From positions 1 through 36,461 of the forward strand of contig JAUNDP010000022.1 of NCBI GenBank assembly GCA_030526005.1: DNA of 36,461 bases. Reading direction: 5' to 3'. The position numbers were made by a program, and so were the translations under genes. The notes beneath the pieces are model-generated. The model made no database searches. It was not told where the DNA came from and saw nothing but the letters and a program-made list of their open reading frames with translations. Source of the stretch: Eubacteriales bacterium (lineage in GTDB: Bacteria > Bacillota > Clostridia > Lachnospirales > Lachnospiraceae). Shown here piece by piece: positions 1 through 7,757 of this stretch; positions within the stretch are counted from its first letter, which is position 1; every line of letters begins with the position of its first letter.

Positions 1-1184
1 CGGAAAAGACAACAGAAAAAGAAACGGAAGAAAAGACAGAAGATCAGACGAAAGAAAAGAAAGACGCAGCAGCAAGTTCTGCTGACGCAACAGCTTCCGA
101 AGCTACACCGACAGATGCAACAAGCGCTGATGCAGAAGAGCTGAAAAAACCTGTTTATACAGCATCTGATTATGTAAAACTGGGACAGTACAAAGGACTG
201 GAGATTACAGTTGATCCGATTCAGGTGACAGAAGACGAAATTGACGCTGAAATTGAATCTGCGATTGTACGTTCCGGAAAAAGAGAAGAATTAAAAGAGG
301 GTACAGTTAAAAACGGCGATGTCGCAGTGATTGATTTTGTTGGCAAAAAAGATGATGTGGCATTTGATGGCGGAACAGCAAAAGATTACGAACTGGAAAT
401 CGGCTCTCATACCTTTATCGAAGGATTTGAAGAGGGTGTAGAAGGAATGAAAGTAGGAGAGACAAAAGATCTCGAACTGACTTTCCCGGAAAATTATCCA
501 AGCGAAGATCTTGCAGGAGCAGATGTTATCTTTACGGTAACAGTAAATGCAATCAAAAAGATGCCGGAACTGACAGATGAACTTGTAAAAGAATTGTCTT
601 CTGAGAGTAAAACAGTAGAAGAATTCAGAGAAGAAGTAAAAGAGGCGCTGGAGGCAAACAAAGTAGAACAGCAAAGAGGAACAGAACTTCAGAAGATCTA
701 TGCACTGTTAGTTCAGAACTGCGAGGTAGTAGAGTATCCACAGGAACTTCTGGACTACGGCGTAAGTCAGTTTACAAGAAATTACACAAATTATGCGGAA
801 CAGTACGGTATGTCTTTAGAAGACTTTATCCAGGGAATGTTTGGCATGACATTAGAACAGTTTGAGGAGCAGGCGCTGATTAATACAAAAGAAACTGCAC
901 GCCAGGAAATGTTGCTGAAAGCGATCGCAGAAAAAGAGGATCTGGAACTTACAGAAGAAGAGTACAAAGAAGGTTTGAAGAAATACACTTCTGATTATGG
1001 ATTTGCAAGCGAAGAAGCATTACTGGAAGCAAACAGCGAGGAAATTGTACGTGATGCCCTGTTACAGGACAAAGTAATGCAGTTCTTACTGGACAATGCC
1101 GTGATCACTGAAGTAACAGCAGCAGACGCAACAAAGGCAGATGCAGAGAGCGAAGAAACAGAAACTGAGACAGAGAAAGAATAG
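1..1184 (+). CDS. Trigger-factor-like FKBP peptidyl-prolyl isomerase, probably exported (5' partial)
   Basis: The reading frame is open from base 3, so the gene starts upstream of the window; about 393 residues are visible. The first ~50 visible residues are a Glu/Lys/Thr then Ala/Asp/Thr-rich linker. Next comes a segment like the trigger-factor middle region (YKGLEITVDP), an FKBP isomerase domain (about visible residues 100-190, with VAVIDFVGKK, GSHTFIEGFEEGVEGM and LTFPENYPSEDLAG), then a helical SurA-like trigger-factor C-terminal domain and a second acidic Thr/Glu tail. Cytosolic trigger factor starts directly with a ribosome-binding domain. A low-complexity linker in that place instead suggests a signal-peptide or lipoprotein form that folds proteins outside the membrane, but the signal itself lies outside the window. 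The GTG at 225 is an internal codon, not the start. A terminator follows. Confidence 0.9.
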   Translation, partial: EKTTEKETEEKTEDQTKEKKDAAASSADATASEATPTDATSADAEELKKPVYTASDYVKLGQYKGLEITVDPIQVTEDEIDAEIESAIVRSGKREELKEGTVKNGDVAVIDFVGKKDDVAFDGGTAKDYELEIGSHTFIEGFEEGVEGMKVGETKDLELTFPENYPSEDLAGADVIFTVTVNAIKKMPELTDELVKELSSESKTVEEFREEVKEALEANKVEQQRGTELQKIYALLVQNCEVVEYPQELLDYGVSQFTRNYTNYAEQYGMSLEDFIQGMFGMTLEQFEEQALINTKETARQEMLLKAIAEKEDLELTEEEYKEGLKKYTSDYGFASEEALLEANSEEIVRDALLQDKVMQFLLDNAVITEVTAADATKADAESEETETETEKE

Positions 1185-1198
1185 GCAAAAATAAGAAG

Positions 1199-1270
1199 GT
1201 GCTGCGGATGATTAAAACTGCCGGAAAGACCGAAGACAGTGATAAAATCAAAACTTGCAGCACTTTTTTT
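1199..1270 (+). terminator. Rho-independent terminator after the isomerase gene
   Basis: GTGCTGC (1199-1205) pairs with GCAGCAC (1257-1263), followed by seven T (1264-1270). The large loop folds on itself: ACTG (1217-1220) with CAGT (1237-1240), around a CGG/CCG pair. The fold is therefore branched rather than a simple short hairpin. Confidence 0.75.
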
Positions 1271-1290
1271 ATGAATATCGCTGTTTTGCT

Positions 1291-1319
1291 TTGAAATAAA
1301 AAAATAATTGTTCTATGAA
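1291..1319 (+). promoter_or_regulatory. Candidate sigma-A promoter for uppP
   Basis: TTGAAA at 1291-1296, a 17-base spacer, then TATGAA at 1314-1319, in an AT-rich stretch 41 bases before the uppP start. It lies just downstream of the preceding terminator, as expected for a separate unit. Confidence 0.5.
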
Positions 1320-1359
1320 ATATTTATAAAAAATACCGAAAAAAGAGAAAGGAAACAAG

Positions 1360-2187
1360 ATGGACGTGATGGAAATTTTGAAGGCAGTGATTCTTGGTAT
1401 TGTAGAAGGAATTACAGAATGGCTGCCGATCAGCAGCACGGGACATATGATTCTGGTGGATGAGTTTCTGAAAATGAATGTCACCCCGGAATTTAAAGAA
1501 ATGTTTCTTGTTGTCATCCAGCTTGGCGCGATTTTGGCTGTGGTACTCCTGTTTTGGAATAAGATGTGGCCATTCACTACGAAAGAAAAAGGCTGGGTTA
1601 AAAAAGATACGTTTTCGATCTGGTTTAAAGTTCTGGTGGCCTGTATTCCGGCTGCAATTCTGGAGCTGGCAGCAGGAGATTATATTGAAGCTGCCTTTTA
1701 TAATTATTGGGTTGTCTCCCTTGCGCTGATTATTTTTGGAATGGCATTTATTCTGATCGAAGACAGAAATAAAAGAAGAAAACCGGCAGTTAATCATCTG
1801 TCTGAAATTACATACAAAGATGCTTTTATCATTGGTATCTTTCAGTTGATTGCCGCAATCTTTCCAGGAACTTCACGTTCCGGCGCCACGATTTTGGGAG
1901 CAATCCTGATCGGAATTGCAAGACCAGCAGCGGCAGAATTTACATTCTTCCTGGCTGTGCCGGTTATGTTTGGAGCGAGCCTGATTAAAGTGCTTAAATT
2001 TGGACTTGTGTTTACGTCGGCAGAGGCAGTTATTTTGCTCACAGGTATGGCAGTAGCTTTCGTGGTATCTGTCATCGTCATTCGTTTTTTGATGGGCTAT
2101 ATCAAAAAACATGACTTTAAAGTTTTTGGATGGTATCGGATCATTTTAGGAGTCGTCGTCTTGGGATATTTTCTGTACTTTGCATAA
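1360..2187 (+). CDS. uppP: Undecaprenyl-diphosphatase UppP (BacA family)
   Basis: This integral membrane phosphatase converts undecaprenyl diphosphate to the monophosphate, recycling the lipid carrier for peptidoglycan and other envelope polymers; overproduction gives bacitracin resistance in other species. The 275-residue length is normal. Both family signatures are present: the Glu-rich N-terminal motif EGITEWLPISSTGH (about residues 17-30) and the second catalytic motif FPGTSRSGATILG (about residues 168-180). Several hydrophobic segments lie between and after them, including a long C-terminal pair. The ATG at 1360 has AAAGGA about 7 bases upstream. It appears to be transcribed alone from the 1291 promoter, with an acyltransferase gene 178 bases downstream. 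Confidence 0.97.
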   Translation: MDVMEILKAVILGIVEGITEWLPISSTGHMILVDEFLKMNVTPEFKEMFLVVIQLGAILAVVLLFWNKMWPFTTKEKGWVKKDTFSIWFKVLVACIPAAILELAAGDYIEAAFYNYWVVSLALIIFGMAFILIEDRNKRRKPAVNHLSEITYKDAFIIGIFQLIAAIFPGTSRSGATILGAILIGIARPAAAEFTFFLAVPVMFGASLIKVLKFGLVFTSAEAVILLTGMAVAFVVSVIVIRFLMGYIKKHDFKVFGWYRIILGVVVLGYFLYFA

Positions 2188-2277
2188 AGGAGGATACACT
2201 CCTGACAAGAACGGCTGGACAAAAGAAGATAGAGAAAGAAATATGCGCTGTCTGCAGGGAAAAGAGAAAAAGGGAGT

Positions 2278-2306
2278 GCCGGCATCGGATGCGGCGGCTT
2301 TCTTTT
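2278..2306 (+). terminator. Possible weak terminator between uppP and the acyltransferase gene
   Basis: GCCG-GCAT (2278-2285) pairs with ATGC (2289-2292) and CGGC (2295-2298) across a GG bulge, then TTTCTTTT. The three-base apical loop and interrupted T tract make this a weak candidate. The rest of the 178-base gap shows no convincing gene. Confidence 0.35.
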
Positions 2307-2365
2307 GTTGGTATGGTATTCTGGGAAAACAGGAAAAAGAAGTGTTAATATAGAGGAAATGAATA

Positions 2366-3427
2366 ATGAGAGAGAGAAATCAGTCGATAGATGCAATCAG
2401 ATTTTTAGCTGCTATTCTTGTTGTCTGTCTTCATGTAGGTCTGCCGAAAGGACAGATCTGGTCAATGACGACACTGTTTGTGGCACGTTCAGCAGTACCT
2501 TTGTTTTTTATGATTTCGGGGTATATGTTTGGCGTAAGACAGAAATGGGACACGCAGATTGAGCAGTATACAAAGAAGCAGGCATGGAAAATTACAAAAA
2601 TCGCAGTAGCTGCGTATATATTTTATATTTTAATTGATGTGTGGCGAACAGGTCCGAAGGTTGTCTTCCATATTCTTATGAATTATAAAACAATCATTCG
2701 CTTCCTGTTTTTCAATAAGACATTTTATGGCGGACATCTGTGGTATCTGTTTGCCTATATGTGCGTTTTGATTGTCTACTGGATTTTGCTCAAAAAAAAT
2801 AAAGTAAAATGGATGTATTACTGGACTCCGATTGGACTGATTTTATATTATGTACTTGGAAAATATTCCAAATTGATTTTTGGAGACGTAGTTAGTTTTT
2901 GGTATGCCAGAAACTTCCTGATGGTTGGAATCCCATGTTTTGCGATTGGATATTACTTTGGACAGAAAGGAATCAAACCGGCTGGAGAAAGAAAAAATAT
3001 AGAAAAAGCAGCTTGGCTTGTTTTTCTGTTCTGGCAGATCGGTCTGATGTGGACAGAACGTTCTTTCTTAAGAGATCATCATGCTTATGTGGGCAATAAC
3101 AATTTTATTTTTAATACGTCGATTGCAGTGACAGCGCTCTTATTTGCGCTGCGTTTTCCGGGAAAATCAAAATGGGTATCCGAGATGGCAAAGTGGGGAA
3201 GAAAATATTCTCTTATCATCTATATCCTTCATCCGCTTGTCTCAAGATGCATCGGATTTGTCATGAAGAGAGTTGATCTCTGGATAGAGCTGACACAGCA
3301 GGAGAAATATCTCCAGATTTGGAGAGGAATCCTTCCTATTTTGTGTATTATAGGATGTATCATGACAAAGCTTGTATGGGATGGGATACAGAAGAATATA
3401 ATAGAGAAGAGAAAACAAACGACGTGA
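2366..3427 (+). CDS. Acyltransferase family 3 membrane protein
   Basis: The 353-residue polytopic membrane protein opens with the acyltransferase-3 signature (SIDAIRFLAAILVVCLHVG, with the conserved Arg-Phe and the membrane His), then PLFFMISGYMFG. About ten hydrophobic segments follow, including a GGHLWYLFAYM motif near residue 125 and a C-terminal SLIIYILHPL segment. Family members transfer O-acyl groups (often acetyl or succinyl) to cell-wall sugars, teichoic acids or exopolysaccharide; the acceptor cannot be told from sequence. The ATG at 2366 has GAGGAAA about 8 bases upstream. An overlapping ATG seven bases earlier opens another frame and is ignored. A strong terminator follows the stop. 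Confidence 0.93.
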   Translation: MRERNQSIDAIRFLAAILVVCLHVGLPKGQIWSMTTLFVARSAVPLFFMISGYMFGVRQKWDTQIEQYTKKQAWKITKIAVAAYIFYILIDVWRTGPKVVFHILMNYKTIIRFLFFNKTFYGGHLWYLFAYMCVLIVYWILLKKNKVKWMYYWTPIGLILYYVLGKYSKLIFGDVVSFWYARNFLMVGIPCFAIGYYFGQKGIKPAGERKNIEKAAWLVFLFWQIGLMWTERSFLRDHHAYVGNNNFIFNTSIAVTALLFALRFPGKSKWVSEMAKWGRKYSLIIYILHPLVSRCIGFVMKRVDLWIELTQQEKYLQIWRGILPILCIIGCIMTKLVWDGIQKNIIEKRKQTT

Positions 3428-3440
3428 TAGAGAGAAAAAA

Positions 3441-3477
3441 CTTGAGAGTACGCTGAAAGTGCTTTCAAGTTTTTTTA
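3441..3477 (+). terminator. Rho-independent terminator after the acyltransferase gene
   Basis: An 11-pair stem (3441-3451 with 3459-3469, including two G-U pairs), a seven-base loop and an uninterrupted T run from 3470. A preceding A run could let it work for the opposite strand too, although no gene lies there. Confidence 0.9.
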
Positions 3478-3488
3478 TTAAAAAGTAC

Positions 3489-3516
3489 TTGACAAAGAAA
3501 AAATGTGTGTTATATT
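3489..3516 (+). promoter_or_regulatory. Strong sigma-A promoter of clpB
   Basis: A perfect TTGACA (3489-3494), a 16-base spacer and TATATT (3511-3516) with an upstream TG (3508-3509), making an extended -10. I see neither a CIRCE inverted repeat (TTAGCACTC-N9-GAGTGCTAA) nor a CtsR heptad repeat between here and the start codon. A six-pair hairpin (3546-3551 with 3561-3566) lies just before the ribosome site. Confidence 0.8.
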
Positions 3517-3582
3517 AGTTGTAGAACAAATAAAACAACAGCTTGAGCGGATAAAAAAGATCTGCTTTACGGAGGTATATTT

Positions 3583-6177
3583 ATGAATATCAGTAAATTT
3601 ACACAGAAATCACTTCAGGCTGTAAATGATTTGGAAAAAACAGCTTATGAATATGGCAATCAGGAGATTGAACAAGAGCATTTATTATATTGTCTGTTAA
3701 ATCAGGAAGACAGCCTGATTTTAAAACTGATAGAAAAAATGGAAATTGACAAAGAACATTTCTGCAGAAAAGTACAGGAGGCTGTCAATAAGAGAGTAAA
3801 AGTATCAGGAGGACAGGTTTACATCGGACAGTATCTGAATAAAGTATTAGTCAGCGCTGAGGATGAGGCCAAAGCAATGGGAGACGAATATGTTTCTGTG
3901 GAACATCTGTTTTTAGCGCTTTTGCGCTATCCAAATCCTGCCCTGAAGGAAATTTTTAAAGAGTATGGCATCACAAGAGAACGCTTTTTGCAGGCTCTTT
4001 CTACGATCAGAGGAAATCAGCGGGTGACAAGCGACAATCCGGAGGCGACATATGACAGCCTGAAAAAATACGGTCAGGATCTGGTTGAGAAGGCGAGAAA
4101 TCAAAAACTGGACCCTGTGATTGGACGAGATTCGGAGATCCGAAATGTGATCCGAATTTTATCGAGAAAGACAAAAAATAACCCGGTTTTAATCGGAGAA
4201 CCTGGCGTCGGAAAGACGGCGGCGGTGGAAGGACTGGCGCAGCGTATCGTGCGTGGAGATGTCCCGGAAGGATTAAAAGACAAGACGATTTTTTCACTCG
4301 ATATGGGAGCGCTTGTAGCGGGGGCAAAATATCGCGGTGAGTTTGAAGAGCGTTTAAAAGCTGTCCTGGAAGAAGTAAAGAAAAGCGAAGGAAAAATTAT
4401 TCTGTTTATCGATGAGCTGCATCTGATTGTCGGCGCCGGAAAGACAGACGGAGCGATGGATGCCGGAAATATGTTAAAGCCAATGCTGGCAAGAGGAGAG
4501 CTGCACTGTATCGGCGCCACAACGCTTGACGAATACCGCCAGTATATTGAAAAGGATGCTGCACTGGAGAGACGTTTCCAGCCTGTTCTGGTGGATGAAC
4601 CGACAGTGGAAGATACGATCTCCATCCTGCGTGGATTAAAGGAACGGTATGAAGTATTCCATGGTGTAAAAATTACAGACAGCGCTCTTGTCGCAGCGGC
4701 AACGCTGTCGAACCGTTATATCACAGATCGTTTTCTTCCCGATAAAGCGATTGATCTTGTGGACGAAGCATGTGCGCTGATTAAGACAGAGCTGGATTCC
4801 ATGCCTTCTGAGCTGGATGAGCAGCAGAGAAAGATTATGCAGCTGGAGATTGAAGAGGCAGCGCTTAAGAAAGAAACAGATAAGCTGAGTCGGGAACGAC
4901 TGGAAAACCTTCAGAAAGAGCTTGCCGAACTGAGAGATCAGTTTAATACAAGGAAAGCACAGTGGCTCAATGAAAAAGAAAGCATTGAGAAACTCCAGAC
5001 ACTGCGTGAAGGAATTGAAAATATCAATAAAGAGATTGAAAAGGCAAAGAGGGCTTATGATCTGAACCGCGCTGCCGAACTGCAGTATGGAGAATTGCCG
5101 AAGATGCAGCAGCAGCTCGAAATTGAAGAAGAAAAAGTGAAAAACAAAGATTTAAGTCTTGTCCATGAGAGTGTGACAGAGGATGAGATCGCGCGCATTA
5201 TCTCAAGATGGACTGGAATCCCGGTAGCTAAACTGACACAGGGGGAGAAGAGCAAGATTCTGGCTCTGGGAGAAGAACTGCATAAAAGAGTGATTGGCCA
5301 GGATGACGGCGTGGCGAGAGTGACGGATGCGATCCTTCGATCAAAGGCGGGAATCAAAGATCCTACAAAACCAATCGGCTCTTTCCTGTTTTTGGGACCT
5401 ACTGGCGTCGGAAAGACAGAACTGGCAAAGGCTCTGGCAGAAAACTTATTTGATGACGAGAAAAATATGGTTCGTATCGATATGAGTGAATATATGGAGA
5501 AACATTCCGTCTCCAGACTGATCGGAGCTCCTCCGGGATATGTAGGATATGAAGAGGGCGGCCAGCTGACAGAGGCAGTCAGAAGAAAGCCATATTCTGT
5601 TGTTCTGTTCGATGAAGTGGAGAAAGCACATCCGGATGTATTTAATGTCCTGCTTCAGGTTCTGGATGACGGCCGTGTCACAGACTCACAGGGAAGAACG
5701 GTAGATTTTAAAAATACGATTTTAATTATGACTTCCAATATCGGTTCGTCCTATCTGCTGGATGGCATCGCAGAAGATGGAACGATCAGACCGGAGGCAG
5801 AACAGATGGTCATGGGCGATCTGCGCAATCACTTCCGACCAGAGTTTTTGAACCGTCTCGATGAGATTATCCTGTTCAAACCTCTGACAAAAGAAAACAT
5901 CGGAGCAATCGTAGACCTGATGACGAGAGATCTGAACAGACGGCTGGAAGATCAGAAAATTGTTCTGGAGTTGACGGATGAGGCAAAAGACTATATCATA
6001 GAGGAAGGATATGACCCGATCTATGGTGCAAGACCTCTGAAAAGATTTCTGCAGAAACATGTGGAGACACTGGTAGCGAAAATGATTCTTTCCGGCGATG
6101 TCGATACAGAGGATACGATTGTGATTGACACAATAAATGGACAGCTTGCAGCACGGGTAAAAAAACATCAGGAGTGA
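3583..6177 (+). CDS. clpB: ATP-dependent disaggregase ClpB
   Basis: ClpB is a hexameric AAA+ chaperone that threads aggregated proteins for refolding together with DnaK. The 864 residues match the family. In order they show a Clp N-terminal repeat domain (about 1-145), NBD1 with Walker [10 protein letters not shown] near 205-213 and Walker [10 protein letters not shown], a long coiled-coil M domain (about 400-530, rich in Glu/Lys/Leu/Gln), and NBD2 with Walker [10 protein letters not shown] near 605-613, [14 protein letters not shown] and a C-terminal [11 protein letters not shown] sensor-2 motif. The full-length M domain and the lack of a ClpP-binding tripeptide loop favour ClpB over ClpC. 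The start is ATG with GGAGGT seven bases before. A DUF4250 gene starts eight bases after the stop. Confidence 0.98.
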   Translation: MNISKFTQKSLQAVNDLEKTAYEYGNQEIEQEHLLYCLLNQEDSLILKLIEKMEIDKEHFCRKVQEAVNKRVKVSGGQVYIGQYLNKVLVSAEDEAKAMGDEYVSVEHLFLALLRYPNPALKEIFKEYGITRERFLQALSTIRGNQRVTSDNPEATYDSLKKYGQDLVEKARNQKLDPVIGRDSEIRNVIRILSRKTKNNPVLIGEPGVGKTAAVEGLAQRIVRGDVPEGLKDKTIFSLDMGALVAGAKYRGEFEERLKAVLEEVKKSEGKIILFIDELHLIVGAGKTDGAMDAGNMLKPMLARGELHCIGATTLDEYRQYIEKDAALERRFQPVLVDEPTVEDTISILRGLKERYEVFHGVKITDSALVAAATLSNRYITDRFLPDKAIDLVDEACALIKTELDSMPSELDEQQRKIMQLEIEEAALKKETDKLSRERLENLQKELAELRDQFNTRKAQWLNEKESIEKLQTLREGIENINKEIEKAKRAYDLNRAAELQYGELPKMQQQLEIEEEKVKNKDLSLVHESVTEDEIARIISRWTGIPVAKLTQGEKSKILALGEELHKRVIGQDDGVARVTDAILRSKAGIKDPTKPIGSFLFLGPTGVGKTELAKALAENLFDDEKNMVRIDMSEYMEKHSVSRLIGAPPGYVGYEEGGQLTEAVRRKPYSVVLFDEVEKAHPDVFNVLLQVLDDGRVTDSQGRTVDFKNTILIMTSNIGSSYLLDGIAEDGTIRPEAEQMVMGDLRNHFRPEFLNRLDEIILFKPLTKENIGAIVDLMTRDLNRRLEDQKIVLELTDEAKDYIIEEGYDPIYGARPLKRFLQKHVETLVAKMILSGDVDTEDTIVIDTINGQLAARVKKHQE

Positions 6178-6184
6178 AAACAAA

Positions 6185-6358
6185 ATGATACCAAAAGATC
6201 CGATTATGCTGCTGAGCTATGTCAATACCATGCTCAGAGATAAATATAGTTCTGTCAAAGAACTGTGCAGAGCGTGCGGCGTGGAAGAAGAGGAGATCCA
6301 CGAAAAATTAAAAACGGTTGACTATGAATATGACGAGTCTTCGAATCAGTTTATCTGA
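6185..6358 (+). CDS. DUF4250 domain protein, 57 residues
   Basis: The small soluble protein begins MIPKDPIMLLSYVNTMLRD and ends YEYDESSNQFI, which I recognise as the DUF4250 family of Clostridia and some Bacteroidota; no function is established. The middle contains a helix-turn-helix-like run (KELCRACGVEEEEIHEKL), as in short DNA-binding or adaptor folds, but this is only suggestive. The ATG lies eight bases after the clpB stop, and its AGGAG ribosome site overlaps the last clpB codons, so translation is probably coupled to clpB. No terminator separates it from clpB. Confidence 0.85.
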   Translation: MIPKDPIMLLSYVNTMLRDKYSSVKELCRACGVEEEEIHEKLKTVDYEYDESSNQFI

Positions 6359-6378
6359 TGTCTTTGCCGAACAGAAAT

Positions 6379-6407
6379 TTGACTATCCCATGAAAATCAT
6401 GTATAAT
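6379..6407 (+). promoter_or_regulatory. Near-consensus sigma-A promoter that decides the next start codon
   Basis: TTGACT (6379-6384), 17 bases, TATAAT (6402-6407). Transcription would begin about 6413-6415, only a base or two before an in-frame ATG at 6416. The next ATG, at 6437, has AAAGGGG upstream and fits a normal leader, so it is the preferred start. Confidence 0.75.
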
Positions 6408-6436
6408 AAAAAATCATGAAAAAGGGGAAAAAGGGC

Positions 6437-6895
6437 ATGAGTGAAGAAAAGAGGAGGAAGATTCAAAATTTCATCTCAGTGATTTCTTTGATTTTAGTAG
6501 GAGTTATTGCGTTGTTTCTGCTGATAGCTTCCAGAAATCAAAAACTGACCGGGACAGTTTTTAATGTGATTATCATAGCATTCTTAGTTTTCTACTGGAT
6601 TTTGCTTGATATTGTAGAGCCGATTCTTCTGAAACAGTTTGAAAATTTTACAAAAGAGCGAAAGACAGCATATGTGAAATATATTGCGACCGATGCTGTC
6701 GGATATGCGGGCATTGCGATATTTATCTGTCTGCTGGGAAATTCTTCTTCCAATAAAGGATTGATCGGAGCAGTAATCTATGTCGTATGTATCTGCTTAA
6801 AGAGAAAATTTAAGGAAGAATTTTTGGGAATCCCGTCTTCACAGGAGAAAGCAGAAAACCGTACAGAAACAGAAGAAAAAAATAAGAAAGAATAG
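6437..6895 (+). CDS. Unrecognised four-helix membrane protein, 152 residues
   Basis: I do not recognise a named family. The protein has a short basic N-terminus (MSEEKRRKIQ), then about four hydrophobic segments at roughly residues 12-31, 39-62, 84-102 and 105-120, and a hydrophilic Glu/Lys/Thr-rich C-terminal tail of about 30 residues. A charged loop (FENFTKERKTAYVKY) joins helices two and three. The basic residues next to helices one and four suggest both termini are cytoplasmic. It has its own promoter (6379-6407) and its own terminator (6902-6943), so it is a single-gene unit. Small membrane proteins of this kind (DUF-type, sometimes next to regulators) are common in Lachnospiraceae. An alternative start at 6416 adds seven residues. 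Confidence 0.75.
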   Translation: MSEEKRRKIQNFISVISLILVGVIALFLLIASRNQKLTGTVFNVIIIAFLVFYWILLDIVEPILLKQFENFTKERKTAYVKYIATDAVGYAGIAIFICLLGNSSSNKGLIGAVIYVVCICLKRKFKEEFLGIPSSQEKAENRTETEEKNKKE

Positions 6896-6901
6896 CAAAA
6901 A

Positions 6902-6943
6902 AGCAGTCACAGCCGAAAAATGGCATGGAGACTGCTTTTTTTT
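6902..6943 (+). terminator. Rho-independent terminator
   Basis: AGCAGTC (6902-6908) pairs with GACTGCT (6930-6936), with an inner GCC/GGC pair, followed by a T run to 6943. The six A before the stem could give weak termination on the other strand. Confidence 0.9.
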
Positions 6944-7028
6944 CATATACATTTCAATGAAAGAATGATTTTCGCCCTTTTGAGGAATCAGACCAGTTTT
7001 GTCTGCGAAAAGCGAAAGGATTTTGCAT

Positions 7029-7733
7029 ATGAAGAATAGAAAGATCCGCAGAAGTCTGACCGTAGTCAACAGTTTTTTATTTCTGGCAATTTTGGGGATT
7101 CATGCCATAGGAATGAGGGAAAACAGAGAATGGGAGGCAGTATCTCAAAAAGCAGAGAGCAGAAAAGAGGAGGAGATAAAACCGAAAATCGCTCTGACTT
7201 TTGATGATGGTCCCCATCCAGTCTACACCCCGCTGCTTTTGGAAGGACTACGGGAGAGAGGAGTGAAGGCATCGTTTTTTCTGATTGGAAAAAATATTGA
7301 AGGAAACGAGGAGATTGTAAAACAGATGGCAAAACAGGGAAATATCGTGGGAAATCATACTTATAACCATGTAAAAGTAAAAGCTCTCTCTCCAGAACAG
7401 GCATGTGAGGAGATGAAAAAAACGAGCGATCTAGTAGAGAAAATCACGGGGGAGACAACGTGTTATATCCGACCTCCGTTTGGAGAGTGGGATGAGAAAT
7501 TAGACTGCGGTATGGATATGATTTCTGTGATGTGGACGATTGATCCGCTTGACTGGACGACAAAAAATGTGTCACAGGTGGTAAATAAGGTGGTGACGGA
7601 AGCAGGAGAAAATGATATTATTTTATTGCATGACTGTTATGCGTCTTCTGTAGAGGCTGCTTTTCAGATCATTGACCAGCTTCAGGCAGAAGGATTTGAA
7701 TTTGTGACAGTAGAGGAACTGATTTTAGAGTAG
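7029..7733 (+). CDS. Polysaccharide deacetylase (carbohydrate esterase family 4), membrane-anchored
   Basis: The 234 residues begin with a basic stretch and one hydrophobic segment (about residues 9-28), then a charged linker and a NodB-type domain facing the outside. All CE4 motifs are visible: TFDDGPHP (catalytic Asp pair), NHTYNH (metal His pair), RPPFGEW, DPLDW and LLHD. It probably removes N-acetyl groups from peptidoglycan or another amino-sugar polymer, as in PgdA/PdaA relatives; the substrate is inferred only. Start: ATG 7029 with AAAGGA about 10 bases upstream; an upstream in-frame TTG at 6999 has no ribosome site. The gene is 24 bases before rarA, and the two may share a transcript. 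Confidence 0.93.
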   Translation: MKNRKIRRSLTVVNSFLFLAILGIHAIGMRENREWEAVSQKAESRKEEEIKPKIALTFDDGPHPVYTPLLLEGLRERGVKASFFLIGKNIEGNEEIVKQMAKQGNIVGNHTYNHVKVKALSPEQACEEMKKTSDLVEKITGETTCYIRPPFGEWDEKLDCGMDMISVMWTIDPLDWTTKNVSQVVNKVVTEAGENDIILLHDCYASSVEAAFQIIDQLQAEGFEFVTVEELILE

Positions 7734-7757
7734 ATATTTTGGAAAAAGAGGATAAAA

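Noticed and set aside
2188-2365. Small open frame between uppP and the acyltransferase gene
   Set aside because: Lys/Arg-rich reading without a clear ribosome site or recognisable pattern; treated as intergenic.
4101-4625. Minus-strand open frame inside clpB
   Set aside because: Ser/Pro/Thr-rich reverse reading of a conserved ATPase; no start signal and no family match.
6416-6436. Leaderless start at ATG 6416
   Set aside because: The predicted transcript would begin at or next to this ATG, but the ATG at 6437 has an AAAGGGG site. Leaderless translation is possible but not needed.
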